Below, piece by piece: positions 25,860-34,757 of a stretch of 60,384 nucleotides of DNA. Under the pieces are notes generated by a model. The model was given only the letters and a program-made list of their open reading frames with translations. It did no database searches and had not been told where the DNA came from. A program made the position numbers and the translations under genes. The stretch comes from Dehalococcoidia bacterium. Its GTDB lineage: Bacteria; Chloroflexota; Dehalococcoidia; Tepidiformales; Tepidiformaceae. How positions within the stretch are numbered: the first letter of the stretch is position 1; every line of letters starts with the position of its first letter. The stretch lies in assembly GCA_009839725.1 (NCBI GenBank), contig VXPF01000056.1:1-60384 (forward strand), written 5' to 3'.

Positions 25860-28337
25860 ATGAGCCGTATTCTCGATAGATTGAGCTGGCTGGTTACGGT
25901 TCGCCCGTACATCACGATCGCCATTCTCGTCCTCATCACCGTGGTCATGGTCATCGGCGCGGGGCGGCGCGCGGAGGTGATCGAGGGAGCGGCCCTCGCG
26001 TTCCTTCCCCCCGGCAACGCCGTCGCCAACGCGCTCAACGAGATCGAGGACGTCTTTACCGAGACCGGCGACGTCAGCGTGGTCACGATTATCTTCCGGG
26101 GCGAGGCGCTCACGCCCGGCGGGCTCGCCCAGATGGACGCCCTCGTCGAGGAGCTCGTCGCCGATCCGAAGATAGGCGCCCTGCTGGCGCCCGGTGATTC
26201 GGTCGGCTCACCCGCGTTGCTGTTCCGGGCCGTGCTCCAGGTGGACAGCTTCGATTCGGTCACGCAGGCGGAGATCGACGCCGCCCGCAACGTGCCAGAA
26301 GTCGCGGCAGCGCTCACCGCCCTGACCGGAGAGGACGCGGACGGCACGCCGGTCGCGATCGCCACCCTCACCCTCGTCGACACCGGCGACGAGCGGATCA
26401 AGGAGGCCGAGCGGACGCTCAACGAGGTGGCGATCGCCGACGAAGGCCCCCTGCGCGTGAGCAGCGTGTCGCCCATCGTGATCGAGGACGAGTACAAGGA
26501 GGCCACGGAGTCGGGGCTGGTGCCCCTGTTGGGGCTGGCGCTCATCCTGATTCTCGCCCTCATCCTGCTGTTCCTGCGCACGCTGTCCGATCTGCTGCTC
26601 ACCTTCGCGGGGCTGCTCATGTCGCTCATCTGGGTTATCGGCGTGGAGGGCTGGCTGGGACCGGATGCTCTTGGCTGGATCGGCCCGCCGAGCTCGCTCA
26701 CGGCAATGGTCCCCATCATCGTGATCAGCCTTACGGTGGATTACGCCATCCAGGCCGTCTCCCATTACCGCGAGCAGCGAACCGAGGGCACGTCCGTGAT
26801 CGACGCGGTCAGGACGGGACTGGGAAACGTCACCATCCCCCTGGTCCTGGCCGCCATCACGACCATGGTGAGCCTCCTCGCGAACCTGTTCTCCCCCATC
26901 TCCGTCGTGGGCGACTTCGGCATCGTTGCGGCGCTCGGCGTGGGCATGAGCCTGATCGTCATGCTCACGCTCCTCCCCGCCGCCCGCACGATCATCGATC
27001 GCAGGAGCGAGGCCCGCGGCAAGCTGAAGCCGCCGCGGCCGGTCTCGAACGCGCTCCCCGGTATCCGGCGCCTGGCGGAAGTGTTGGGGACATCGGTTTC
27101 GCGCCAGCCGGCGCCCTACTTCGTTGTCATCCTCGCAATCACGATTGGCTTCGGATTCGCCGCTACGAGGCTCGAAAGCGGCTTCGACATCCGCGACATC
27201 CTCCCCCGGGGCGGGGAGGTGCTGGAGGACATCGAGACCCTCGAGTCCGCCGTCGGCGGCTCGACGGAGATGGCCAGCATCCTCGTGAAGGCGGAAGCCA
27301 CCGAAACCCGCACCTACCTCAATCTCCATGACCTCCGGGAGGCGTTCGACGATCCGGAGCTCCGCCTGCAGGCGGCTGCCGGCCCCATCGTGGCCTCGTA
27401 CGAGCTGATCGTGCGGGACTGGATCAGCGACAGCGGGGAGCCGGGCGACAAGTACGACCCCGAGCTCGCCGCCCTCTTCCACGAGGCTTCCGCGGGCGTG
27501 GAGCTCGATGCGGAGCTGCTGCAGCAGTTCCTCGACAGGCTCAGGGAGATGGATCCCAGCGTCTCGCATGTGCTCGTCGATAACCCCGACGGTCCCGACT
27601 CACTGCTGGTCCAGTTCCCCGCCTTCTCCGCCGATCCCCAGACGACGAGGGCGCTCCAGGAGGAGCTCGAGGCCCTCTGGTTCGGCGAGGACGGCACCGT
27701 CACGGCCACCTCCCCGACCATCGTCTCCATCGCCGTCACGGACGAGATCACTGGCCGGCAGACGGAAGCCATCAGCACCACCATCGCGATGGCGTTCGGC
27801 ATCCTCGCCATCTTCTTCTGGGTCACCCTGCGGCAGCCGGTGCTGGCCTTCATCGCGGTGGCGCCCGTCGTGCTCGTGCTCATCTGGGTGCTGGGCACGA
27901 TGGCCCTGGTCGGCATTCCCTACACGCTCGTCACCGCGATCATCACCGCGCTCTCGATCGGCATCGGCGTGGACTACACCATCCACGTGGTCCACCGCTA
28001 CCGGGAGGAGTTCTCCCACGCGCGCAATCCCGAGCAGGCCGCCATCCGCACCTTGTCGACCACGGGATCGGCACTGCTTGGTTCGGCGCTGACGACGGCC
28101 CTCGGCCTCGGAGCGCTGGTGCTCGCGCCCACGCTCGCCTCGCGGGAGTTCGGGATCACGGCGGCGATCACCATCGCCTACTCGCTCATCATCGCGATCG
28201 TGCTGGTCCCGCCGGCGATGACGGTCTGGGGCGCCTACCAGAACATGAAGCTGCGCTCGATGGTTGAGCGCGTGTGGGAAGAGCTCGACGTGGCGATCGA
28301 GGGTGTCCACGAGCAGTACGAGCAGGAGTCGTCGTAG
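25860..28337 (+). CDS. MMPL/RND-superfamily transporter
   Basis: An 825-residue inner-membrane protein with the RND layout: one N-terminal helix, a large external loop, five helices, then a repeat of the same plan, giving 12 helices in all. Both membrane domains carry the MMPL/Patched proton-relay type motif (SLTVDYAIQAVSHYREQ and GIGVDYTIHVVHRYREE). Relatives export lipids, hopanoids (HpnN) or sterols, and the family includes eukaryotic Patched and NPC1. It is alone on its strand, divergent from imuB and ending 13 bases from the sterol methyltransferase gene. A lipid or sterol cargo is therefore plausible but inferred. No outer-membrane or periplasmic partner is adjacent. Confidence 0.87.
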   Translation: MSRILDRLSWLVTVRPYITIAILVLITVVMVIGAGRRAEVIEGAALAFLPPGNAVANALNEIEDVFTETGDVSVVTIIFRGEALTPGGLAQMDALVEELVADPKIGALLAPGDSVGSPALLFRAVLQVDSFDSVTQAEIDAARNVPEVAAALTALTGEDADGTPVAIATLTLVDTGDERIKEAERTLNEVAIADEGPLRVSSVSPIVIEDEYKEATESGLVPLLGLALILILALILLFLRTLSDLLLTFAGLLMSLIWVIGVEGWLGPDALGWIGPPSSLTAMVPIIVISLTVDYAIQAVSHYREQRTEGTSVIDAVRTGLGNVTIPLVLAAITTMVSLLANLFSPISVVGDFGIVAALGVGMSLIVMLTLLPAARTIIDRRSEARGKLKPPRPVSNALPGIRRLAEVLGTSVSRQPAPYFVVILAITIGFGFAATRLESGFDIRDILPRGGEVLEDIETLESAVGGSTEMASILVKAEATETRTYLNLHDLREAFDDPELRLQAAAGPIVASYELIVRDWISDSGEPGDKYDPELAALFHEASAGVELDAELLQQFLDRLREMDPSVSHVLVDNPDGPDSLLVQFPAFSADPQTTRALQEELEALWFGEDGTVTATSPTIVSIAVTDEITGRQTEAISTTIAMAFGILAIFFWVTLRQPVLAFIAVAPVVLVLIWVLGTMALVGIPYTLVTAIITALSIGIGVDYTIHVVHRYREEFSHARNPEQAAIRTLSTTGSALLGSALTTALGLGALVLAPTLASREFGITAAITIAYSLIIAIVLVPPAMTVWGAYQNMKLRSMVERVWEELDVAIEGVHEQYEQESS

Positions 28338-28350
28338 GAGGCGCCCGGGC

Positions 28351-29385
28351 CTAGAGGGGCTTTCGAGCCAGGAAGCAGTACAGCGGGGTGAAGATCCCCG
28401 TCTTGCCGCCCGCGACATAAGCCTCCGCCGTCCGATCCAGGAGCCGGATGACTTCCGCGGAGCCTTTCGGAAACAGCCGCACCGTTTCGGCCAGCTTGAC
28501 TCCTCCGATTATCGCTTTGCGGCCCCATGGGAGCCTGCGCACCGCGCTCCCCGGCGTTCCCTGGCGAGTCTCCATGGGCTGATACCAGGGTGTGGATGGT
28601 CCCTCCTGGACATCCCGGTCCACCCCCTCGAGGACCTCGAACCCGACCGCTTCAAGCGCCTGATTCACTTCCGCAAAGGTCGCGATGTCGTTCAGCGCAA
28701 TGCCGAGCATGAGTTCTTGCTTGATGGCCTGGTGGCGCGTGTCGTTTGGGTCGAACTTCTCCGTCAGGCACATCTCCTGGCCCCAGAGGAGGGCTCCGGG
28801 TTTCAGCACGCGGAAGATCTCCGCGAACGCGCCCTGCTTGTCCGGCGCGTGGCAGGTCGACTCGATGGCGTACCCCCGGTCGAAGGCGCCGTCCGGTATG
28901 CCGCTCATATCCATGAAGCTGCACGTCTCGTAGTCGACCATGTGGTCGAGCCCTGCCTCGGCGGTCAACTGCTTCGCCATCGCCAGCTGGATTTCGTTGA
29001 TGTTGATCCCTGAGACGCGGACGCCAGCCTCACGGACAACCCGGCGCATAGGGCCGCCGATTCCACAGCCGACATCGATCACGGCCATATCCCGTTGCAG
29101 TTCCAGCTTGGAGATCATCAACCGCTGATGCCGTTCCTGTGACTGCTCCAGGCTCTCCGAGGGCTTGAGCGGCGCGAAGTGCAGGGATTCGCTCCAGCCC
29201 CAGACCATGAACGCCGTGCACAGGTCGTAGTACTCCTTCGCCGTTTCGCTATGGGAGTAATCGCTCGACCCATCGGCGGCCATCGCTGCGACGTCGGTCC
29301 ACTTGTTGAAGTCGCGCACGCGACCTGTGACGTCGGAGCCGCTGTACGAGTGATTCAAGTCTTTCAGGAGCGTACGTAGCTGCAC
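28351..29385 (-). CDS. sterol C-24 methyltransferase (ERG6/SMT-like)
   Basis: The 344-residue protein lines up along its whole length with eukaryotic ERG6/SMT enzymes. A YYDLCTAFMVWGWSESLHF region (residues 52-70) matches the aromatic sterol-binding Region I (YEYGWG). SAM motif I is VIDVGCGIGG (103-111), and YAIESTCHAP (172-181) is the SMT signature. A C-terminal sterol-methyltransferase domain ends VAGGKTGIFTPLYCFLARKP. Family members methylate the sterol side chain at C-24 using SAM. The GTG start at 29385 has GGAGAAA upstream. It lies 80 bases after the GPP34-P450 stop on the same strand, so the two are likely co-transcribed. Other C30 isoprenoid substrates cannot be excluded. Confidence 0.88.
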   Translation of the reverse strand: MQLRTLLKDLNHSYSGSDVTGRVRDFNKWTDVAAMAADGSSDYSHSETAKEYYDLCTAFMVWGWSESLHFAPLKPSESLEQSQERHQRLMISKLELQRDMAVIDVGCGIGGPMRRVVREAGVRVSGININEIQLAMAKQLTAEAGLDHMVDYETCSFMDMSGIPDGAFDRGYAIESTCHAPDKQGAFAEIFRVLKPGALLWGQEMCLTEKFDPNDTRHQAIKQELMLGIALNDIATFAEVNQALEAVGFEVLEGVDRDVQEGPSTPWYQPMETRQGTPGSAVRRLPWGRKAIIGGVKLAETVRLFPKGSAEVIRLLDRTAEAYVAGGKTGIFTPLYCFLARKPL

Positions 29386-29465
29386 CGCGTGGGTTTCTCC
29401 CTTGCCTTTCGTCTATGGCCAGCCGACCGATGTGCCGAACGGAGTCCGAAGCGAACCAGCGCGCG

Positions 29466-31490
29466 TCAGGATGGGAGCTCGCGCCTCTTCTCGGCGATGA
29501 CGAACTTGATCTTCTTGCTGATGGAGAGCGAGGGGAACGGGTTGATCCGGAGCGGCTTGTTCTCGGGAGTCACCTTGATGGTGAAGTAGTGCGCCAGCAT
29601 CAGCAGGTTGGCGCTGAGCTGAAGCTCCATCCAGCGCGAGCCGAGGCACGTGTGCGTGCCCAGCCCGTACGGCGCGTAGCCGGGACTGCGATGCTCGTCT
29701 CGAGGGGGCAGGTAGCGGTCGATGTCAAACTTCTCGGGATCAGGGAAGACGTCGCTCATGTAGTGCGAGGCCGTCTGGGCGATGTGGATCTCCGATCCCT
29801 CGGGGAGTTCGTAGCCCTCCACGACGCAGGCGTTCATCACGGTCCGGATCGACACCGGGACGATCGGGTAGACGCGCATGGACTCCATGATGAACCGGTG
29901 GGTGACGTCGATCGCCTCCGTGTTGAAGTCCTCGGGGGAGGGATCGCCGTTGGCGAACAGGGCATCCGCTTCGGCGCGGATCTGCTCGTAGATCTCGGGC
30001 TGTGTCGCCATGGCGTATAGCGCGAAGCTGAGCCCGTCGCCGAGGTACACGCTCGCGATCAGCGGCGCCGAAAGCGCGAAACGCAGGTTCGACTCGGGGA
30101 GGAACTGAGGATCGCTTGCGTGCAGGCTGAGCAGGTCGTCGGCGAGGTCGCGGGGACATCCGGCCCGCTGGGCGGGGGTGTGGATGCCCTGGACGCGGTC
30201 CAGCAACGTCTCGATACCCCTCGCCTTCCGCTTCATGCCCGGAGTGCTCAGCATGAACTTGGGCAGCACCTTCACGACTCGCGTGGCGAGCGCTCGTTCC
30301 TTGTACACACTCAGGTCGTCGAGGAGGTCCTGCGACTGCACGCTGAGCATGAGCGGCGAAATCTGCGAATTGATCAGCTTCCGGGACATGGGGCATGCGG
30401 GGAAGGCATCTCCAACCTTCCAGGTCGCCATGTGCGCGCGGGCGTTGTTGAAAACGGTGTCCAACTGCCCTTCCAGCCGGGCACGCGAATAGGCAGGCTG
30501 CAGGGACTTGCGAAAGCGGAAGTGGTCGGCCCCGTCGAGGGAGGGGAGGATTCCGGACGCGCCATAGACCTTCTCGAACTCCTGGAGGTAGTCCTTGGCC
30601 CTCAGGAACGTGCGCCCGTGCCGGTGCGCCCAGCGATTGGTTTCGGGACCGGCGAGGAAGGTCATGGTGTCCAGGAACGGTGGGTTGAGCCTGAACACCG
30701 GGCCGTATTTCTCCGCGAGGTCGGCGAAGAAGGCCGGCAGGTTCCCGCTCCAGAGGCGCCGGTTGAGCAGCACCTTGTGCAGCGGAACCGTGGGGATTTC
30801 CTTGGTCAGCGTGGCGCGGCGAAGTAGCGGGCCGGCCAGGTTGTTGGCGACCGCATCGGCGATCGCACGGCCGATCAGATCCATCTTGCAGATGAGCTCG
30901 ACGCGCTCCTCGTGCTCTTCCTCGATGGGGAAGACGAAACGGAGGACGTCGCACGTGTTCGCGAGCGCGATGATGATGACATCCCGCGGGTCGGGAATCT
31001 CGTTGTTGTAGAGCACGTTGCTGATCCGCGTCGTCACGAACTCAGTCGAGCCATCCGCCGACCCGCCTGCTTCCGCGCGCTGCCAGGCGATGCGCGACAA
31101 CGTCCAGAACTCCCCGTCGTGGTACTGGAGGATCTGCATCGCAACCAGGCGATCCAGGGTTACATCGATGATCGACTCCGCATGCGGCGCGAGGCGCTCG
31201 ATCCAGTACTGGGCGTTCTGCTGGGCCGGTTCGTCGGCGATTTCCCGCAGGATGTCGTCGAGTGCGGCGTCTCCCGTCGGGGTCTTGTCCAGGAGAATGA
31301 GCGAGTCCATATCGGTGTCGATGCGGGAGATGAGGGACAGTTCCGCGAGCACGGCCCCGACAACCGCGCAGTTCAGATCCCAGCCCGGTACCTGGCGGAA
31401 GTAGCCGCTGTCCTCGTTGAGGAGCATGAGGAGGAGTTCATCGGGCAGGGTGAGCGTCCTGGTCGTCGGTTCTGCTGTCGCGGTTGTCAT
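29466..31490 (-). CDS. GPP34 (GOLPH3-like) domain fused to cytochrome P450
   Basis: A 674-residue two-domain protein. Residues about 14-215 match the GPP34/GOLPH3 family in order: LPDELLLMLL, VVGAVLAELSLISRI, a KTPTGDAALDDIL turn, then IPDPRDVIIIALA and KMDLIGRAIADAV. Residues about 230-674 are a cytochrome P450: ESMR (EXXR, 536-539), a FDIDRYLPPR region and the haem loop YGLGTHTCLG with Cys615. The I-helix reads VYLGDGLSFAL rather than AGxxTT, so the usual acid-alcohol pair is altered. GOLPH3 binds phosphoinositides in eukaryotes. The P450 lies next to the sterol methyltransferase, so an isoprenoid substrate is inferred; CYP51 identity is not shown. The ATG at 31490 has GGGGCTT upstream. Confidence 0.87.
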   Translation of the reverse strand: MTTATAEPTTRTLTLPDELLLMLLNEDSGYFRQVPGWDLNCAVVGAVLAELSLISRIDTDMDSLILLDKTPTGDAALDDILREIADEPAQQNAQYWIERLAPHAESIIDVTLDRLVAMQILQYHDGEFWTLSRIAWQRAEAGGSADGSTEFVTTRISNVLYNNEIPDPRDVIIIALANTCDVLRFVFPIEEEHEERVELICKMDLIGRAIADAVANNLAGPLLRRATLTKEIPTVPLHKVLLNRRLWSGNLPAFFADLAEKYGPVFRLNPPFLDTMTFLAGPETNRWAHRHGRTFLRAKDYLQEFEKVYGASGILPSLDGADHFRFRKSLQPAYSRARLEGQLDTVFNNARAHMATWKVGDAFPACPMSRKLINSQISPLMLSVQSQDLLDDLSVYKERALATRVVKVLPKFMLSTPGMKRKARGIETLLDRVQGIHTPAQRAGCPRDLADDLLSLHASDPQFLPESNLRFALSAPLIASVYLGDGLSFALYAMATQPEIYEQIRAEADALFANGDPSPEDFNTEAIDVTHRFIMESMRVYPIVPVSIRTVMNACVVEGYELPEGSEIHIAQTASHYMSDVFPDPEKFDIDRYLPPRDEHRSPGYAPYGLGTHTCLGSRWMELQLSANLLMLAHYFTIKVTPENKPLRINPFPSLSISKKIKFVIAEKRRELPS

Positions 31491-31735
31491 AAGCCCCAGT
31501 CCATTCCCCGATTGCGACTCTCTGGATCGACCAAGTTTGCCGCGGTGAACCTGTGGGTAGTGTAGCTCACGGGGCGCTGCGGAGGGCAACAAGCCGGCGG
31601 AAAGGCAAGGTGGGCGGGCACACGGAAGCAACCCGTTTCGGGATGAGCAAAAGAGGGGACTCTCGTATTCTGGATGAAGGTCCTGACCCGGAGCGAGCAG
31701 GTCTCCCAGAGGGGTCCCGCTCAGGGGGTGGAGCG

Positions 31736-32788
31736 ATGGTGACGGAGCTGCGAGAGCCAACGAAAACCGTGTCGCCCTCGCCCTTCCCCGAGGGCTGGTA
31801 CTTCGTCGAGACCCGCAAGGCCATTGAGCGGGCCGGGCTCATCGAGAAGACCTGGATGGGCGAGAAGATCGTCGCCTGGTGTGACGACAGCGGCCGGGTC
31901 TGCGTCGCCGAGTCGGTCTGTCCGCACCTCGGCTCCGACCTCGGCCCCGAGGCGGGTGGGCGCATCTGCGAGGACCGGCTCGTGTGCCCCTTCCACGGCT
32001 TCGAGTTCGATACCACCGGCCAGTGCGTCGCCACCCCCTTCGCCGCGCCGCCCCGATCGGCGAGGCTTCGCGTCTTCGAGACTCACGAAGTCGTAGGCAT
32101 GATCTTTGCCTGGTGGGGGGAGGGGGGACGCGAGTCCCAGTGGAGCCTTCCCGAAGACACGCTCGACCAGGAAGGCTGGAGCGACCTCTACGTCCAGAGC
32201 ATCCGCTTTCCCGGCCACCCCCAGGAGACCACGGAGAACTCCGTGGATATCGCCCACCTGCGCTACGTCCACGGCTACGACAACGTCGATCGCACCCACC
32301 CGGTTGGAGTCGACGGACACCTTCTCGTGAGCCGCTGGGACTTCCGGAGCGTCCGCAAGATCGCCAGGGTTGCCAGGCTCTCCCTCGATTGCTCCGCCCA
32401 CACCCGCGTCTTTGGGCTCGGCTACTCCTACGTGGAGGTTCGGGAGCACTCGATCCCCATGGACATGCGCCTCTGGATACTGGCAACACCTATCGACGGG
32501 ACGCTCATCGACCTCTACATGCCCACCCAGATGCGCCCCGCGCAGAATCCCAGGCGGCGAGTCATGGGCCTCTCATTCCTCCCCCACCACCTGCGCGCCG
32601 CCATTACGAACAGGTTCATGGCGGCCTACCAGCGCTCGGATGTCCTTCAGGACGTGACGATCTGGACCCGGAAGCAGTACCGCTCCCATCCCCGCCTCAA
32701 CCGCGCCGACGGCGAGATATCCCTGTTCCGGGACTACTGCGCCCAGTTCTACCCCGACGCCCACGAGGCGGACTGCACCGGTTCCTGA
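31736..32788 (+). CDS. Rieske non-haem iron oxygenase of the sterol/steroid type
   Basis: The 350-residue protein has a Rieske [2Fe-2S] site (CPHLG, Cys62/His64, and CPFHG, Cys84/His87). A catalytic domain with the mononuclear iron motif NSVDIAHLRYVHG follows (Asp171, His174, His179). The C-terminus ends with a DYCAQFYPD segment. This is the layout of cholesterol 7-desaturase (DAF36/Neverland), 3-ketosteroid 9-alpha-hydroxylase (KshA) and bacterial sterol C-4 demethylase SdmA. The exact reaction cannot be chosen from sequence alone. It is divergent from the P450 gene across a 245-base region, and no reductase partner is adjacent. The ATG at 31736 follows GGGGGTGGAG. Confidence 0.85.
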   Translation: MVTELREPTKTVSPSPFPEGWYFVETRKAIERAGLIEKTWMGEKIVAWCDDSGRVCVAESVCPHLGSDLGPEAGGRICEDRLVCPFHGFEFDTTGQCVATPFAAPPRSARLRVFETHEVVGMIFAWWGEGGRESQWSLPEDTLDQEGWSDLYVQSIRFPGHPQETTENSVDIAHLRYVHGYDNVDRTHPVGVDGHLLVSRWDFRSVRKIARVARLSLDCSAHTRVFGLGYSYVEVREHSIPMDMRLWILATPIDGTLIDLYMPTQMRPAQNPRRRVMGLSFLPHHLRAAITNRFMAAYQRSDVLQDVTIWTRKQYRSHPRLNRADGEISLFRDYCAQFYPDAHEADCTGS

Positions 32789-32822
32789 GGCGGCCCGGAA
32801 GATCCGACGCACGATGCCCCGC

Positions 32823-34754
32823 TCACCTCGCGGCGGTGCAGCCGACAGCCTCCTTGATTCGCCTTGGACCCGTTGTGACGGTGATGACGATCCCGGTCGC
32901 GTCTTGCTCGCCGACGGATACCCGTGCCTTGGCACCGGGGTCCGGTACGAGACTCGGGTGGGGAGACACAACGCACTCTCGTACGTAGTAGGAGTGCAGC
33001 GAGAGTTCAAAGGTCGCCCCTGTTCGCACATCAAGAGCGAACATGCCAGAGCCATCCCCATCCTTGCCCGTATAGCCATCCTGATCGTGAAGGGGCCAGG
33101 CTACGACCCAGGGTGGCTCCGTGTAGGGATTCCCCTCCACGTCGACGAGGGCGCCCCTGATCGTGGTGCAGAGTTCCGAGGCCGGCCGGGGGAGTTGGAT
33201 CACAATGCCCGTCCGGGCATCCTCGGGTAAGTCCAGCACCGTGATCGCCACGCGGCTGGTCGTGTATCCCTCTCCCCCGTACCAACCAAGGTGGCAGGGC
33301 GTGTCACCCAGGAACAGTGACAGGCGGTAGGTTCCCTCCAGGGCCACCCCGGAGAAGGCTCCGGTGTCGTCCGTGTTCATCCGCCAGGCCTTCCCCTCGC
33401 CCTGGGGGAGGGCCTCGACGCGAACCCCTGCCTGCCCTTCCCCACCCGGTCCAATCACCTTGCCCGCGACCTGGGGTCTCTGGGCAGCGAGGCTCGCGCG
33501 GTGGTCTTCGAATCTCTTGTAGAACTGGTCAATGGGCATGCCGAAGGCTTCGTGGAAGGCGCTCCGCCACCGGAAGACCTCGTTGCGAACGTCATAGAAG
33601 TCGTACAGCGCCGCCTCCCCCTGGTTCTCAACGATCCAGCCGGTGACGAGTGAGGCAAGGTGGTAGTTCGCCCCCGCGTCCCCGCCCACACCCATGTTCG
33701 TCTCGATGGCTTCGAGGCTGTTGCTGTTCGCGAGCCCGACGTCGAGTGCGTCGGCGTTCCATTGTTCGAGGGATCCAATGCCGATCAGGTCTTCGTACAC
33801 CGCCGCCGCATAGTTCGCGATGCCCTCGCTCAGCCACGAGGGCCCTATCCGTTCCTCGCCCCTGCCCCCGCCCCAGTTGCCCTCCGCGTCGCGCACGGCG
33901 AGATGGTGCTGCACGGCGTGGGAGTATTCGTGCGGCAACGCGGTGATGCAGGGGTTCCGTATGAACAGTGTTCTGGCGGCGTAGCCCCCACAGGTCATGT
34001 CGGCCTCCTCGTCTCCGAACAGGACTGTGAGGCCCGGTACGGCAACTCCGTGGCGTCTGACGAAGAACGCTACGACGTCGTCGACGTAGGCCCGCCGCTC
34101 CCGCATCTGCGCCGGCGTGAAGTCACCCCTGAACTCGATACGGGGCGGGGGTGTCAGTTGCCACCACTGCTTCGCCGACGAGATCCTCAGCCAGACGGGC
34201 CGTCCCTTCTCCAGCGTCTGTGGGGCGCTGCCGTCCCCTCCCAGCGTCTCGAGGAGGATGCCCTCCAGTTCCGCCAGGGCGACGCCCGTGGCGATGCCGT
34301 CGTCTCCCGCCCAGGTGACGAGGTTCCAGCCGCGACGTAGCTCTGCGAGGCCGGCCTGCAGGACGAGCGGCCGCTCCCAAGCCACCGTCTCCTCGCCTTC
34401 AAGGAAGAGCCACAGGCCAATGCCGGGCGATAGCGTTTCAAGGTCGCCGGTTGCGGTCTCGCCGTCCCGGTAGGCCAGGCGGTAGCGCTGCAGGTCTGCG
34501 TCCCAGGCGTAGGCGACGACAAGCTGCGGGATCGCCGCGAAGAGCGTCTCGACGCTCGCTTCGTCCTCGGTCCAGCCAGCCAGGTTCCACCCTGGCTGGA
34601 GCTCGGTCGTGACCGTGTCGCTGGCTGCCAGCGCGGTCCCCACGCCGGATGCCAGCGCCCAGAGCAACACCACAGCCGTCAGGACGCCGAGCAGACCTCG
34701 GGACCAGTACTCTCCAGATGGCAGCACGCGGCCAGCCCACCCCCGATCCGACAT
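32823..34754 (-). CDS. secreted HExxH (gluzincin-like) protein with GWNL module
   Basis: The 643-residue protein begins with a hydrophobic signal/anchor (GLLGVLTAVVLLWALASG). A two-part module follows, in which LQPGWNLAGWT (52-62) and ELRRGWNLVTWAG (138-150) mark the halves. A metalloprotease-like domain has HEYSH (275-279) and a downstream glutamate in WLSEGIANY (Glu310), the gluzincin arrangement. The C-terminal third looks like carboxypeptidase-regulatory or other beta-sandwich repeats (VAGKVIGPGGEGQAGVRVEA and GALVDVEGNPYTEPP). It probably acts outside the cell, and the substrate is unknown. Its start is 3 bases after the upstream permease stop. The same GWNL module occurs in the gene at 38105. 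Confidence 0.8.
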   Translation of the reverse strand: MSDRGWAGRVLPSGEYWSRGLLGVLTAVVLLWALASGVGTALAASDTVTTELQPGWNLAGWTEDEASVETLFAAIPQLVVAYAWDADLQRYRLAYRDGETATGDLETLSPGIGLWLFLEGEETVAWERPLVLQAGLAELRRGWNLVTWAGDDGIATGVALAELEGILLETLGGDGSAPQTLEKGRPVWLRISSAKQWWQLTPPPRIEFRGDFTPAQMRERRAYVDDVVAFFVRRHGVAVPGLTVLFGDEEADMTCGGYAARTLFIRNPCITALPHEYSHAVQHHLAVRDAEGNWGGGRGEERIGPSWLSEGIANYAAAVYEDLIGIGSLEQWNADALDVGLANSNSLEAIETNMGVGGDAGANYHLASLVTGWIVENQGEAALYDFYDVRNEVFRWRSAFHEAFGMPIDQFYKRFEDHRASLAAQRPQVAGKVIGPGGEGQAGVRVEALPQGEGKAWRMNTDDTGAFSGVALEGTYRLSLFLGDTPCHLGWYGGEGYTTSRVAITVLDLPEDARTGIVIQLPRPASELCTTIRGALVDVEGNPYTEPPWVVAWPLHDQDGYTGKDGDGSGMFALDVRTGATFELSLHSYYVRECVVSPHPSLVPDPGAKARVSVGEQDATGIVITVTTGPRRIKEAVGCTAAR

Positions 34755-34757
34755 CGA

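Noticed and set aside
29466-31490. Naming the P450 as CYP51 sterol 14-alpha-demethylase
   Set aside because: The haem and EXXR motifs are general, and the CYP51 I-helix signature is not present.
31490-31760. A 90-residue N-terminal extension of the GPP34-P450 protein
   Set aside because: The upstream frame is low-complexity and crosses the divergent control region; the ATG at 31490 leads straight into the GPP34 domain.
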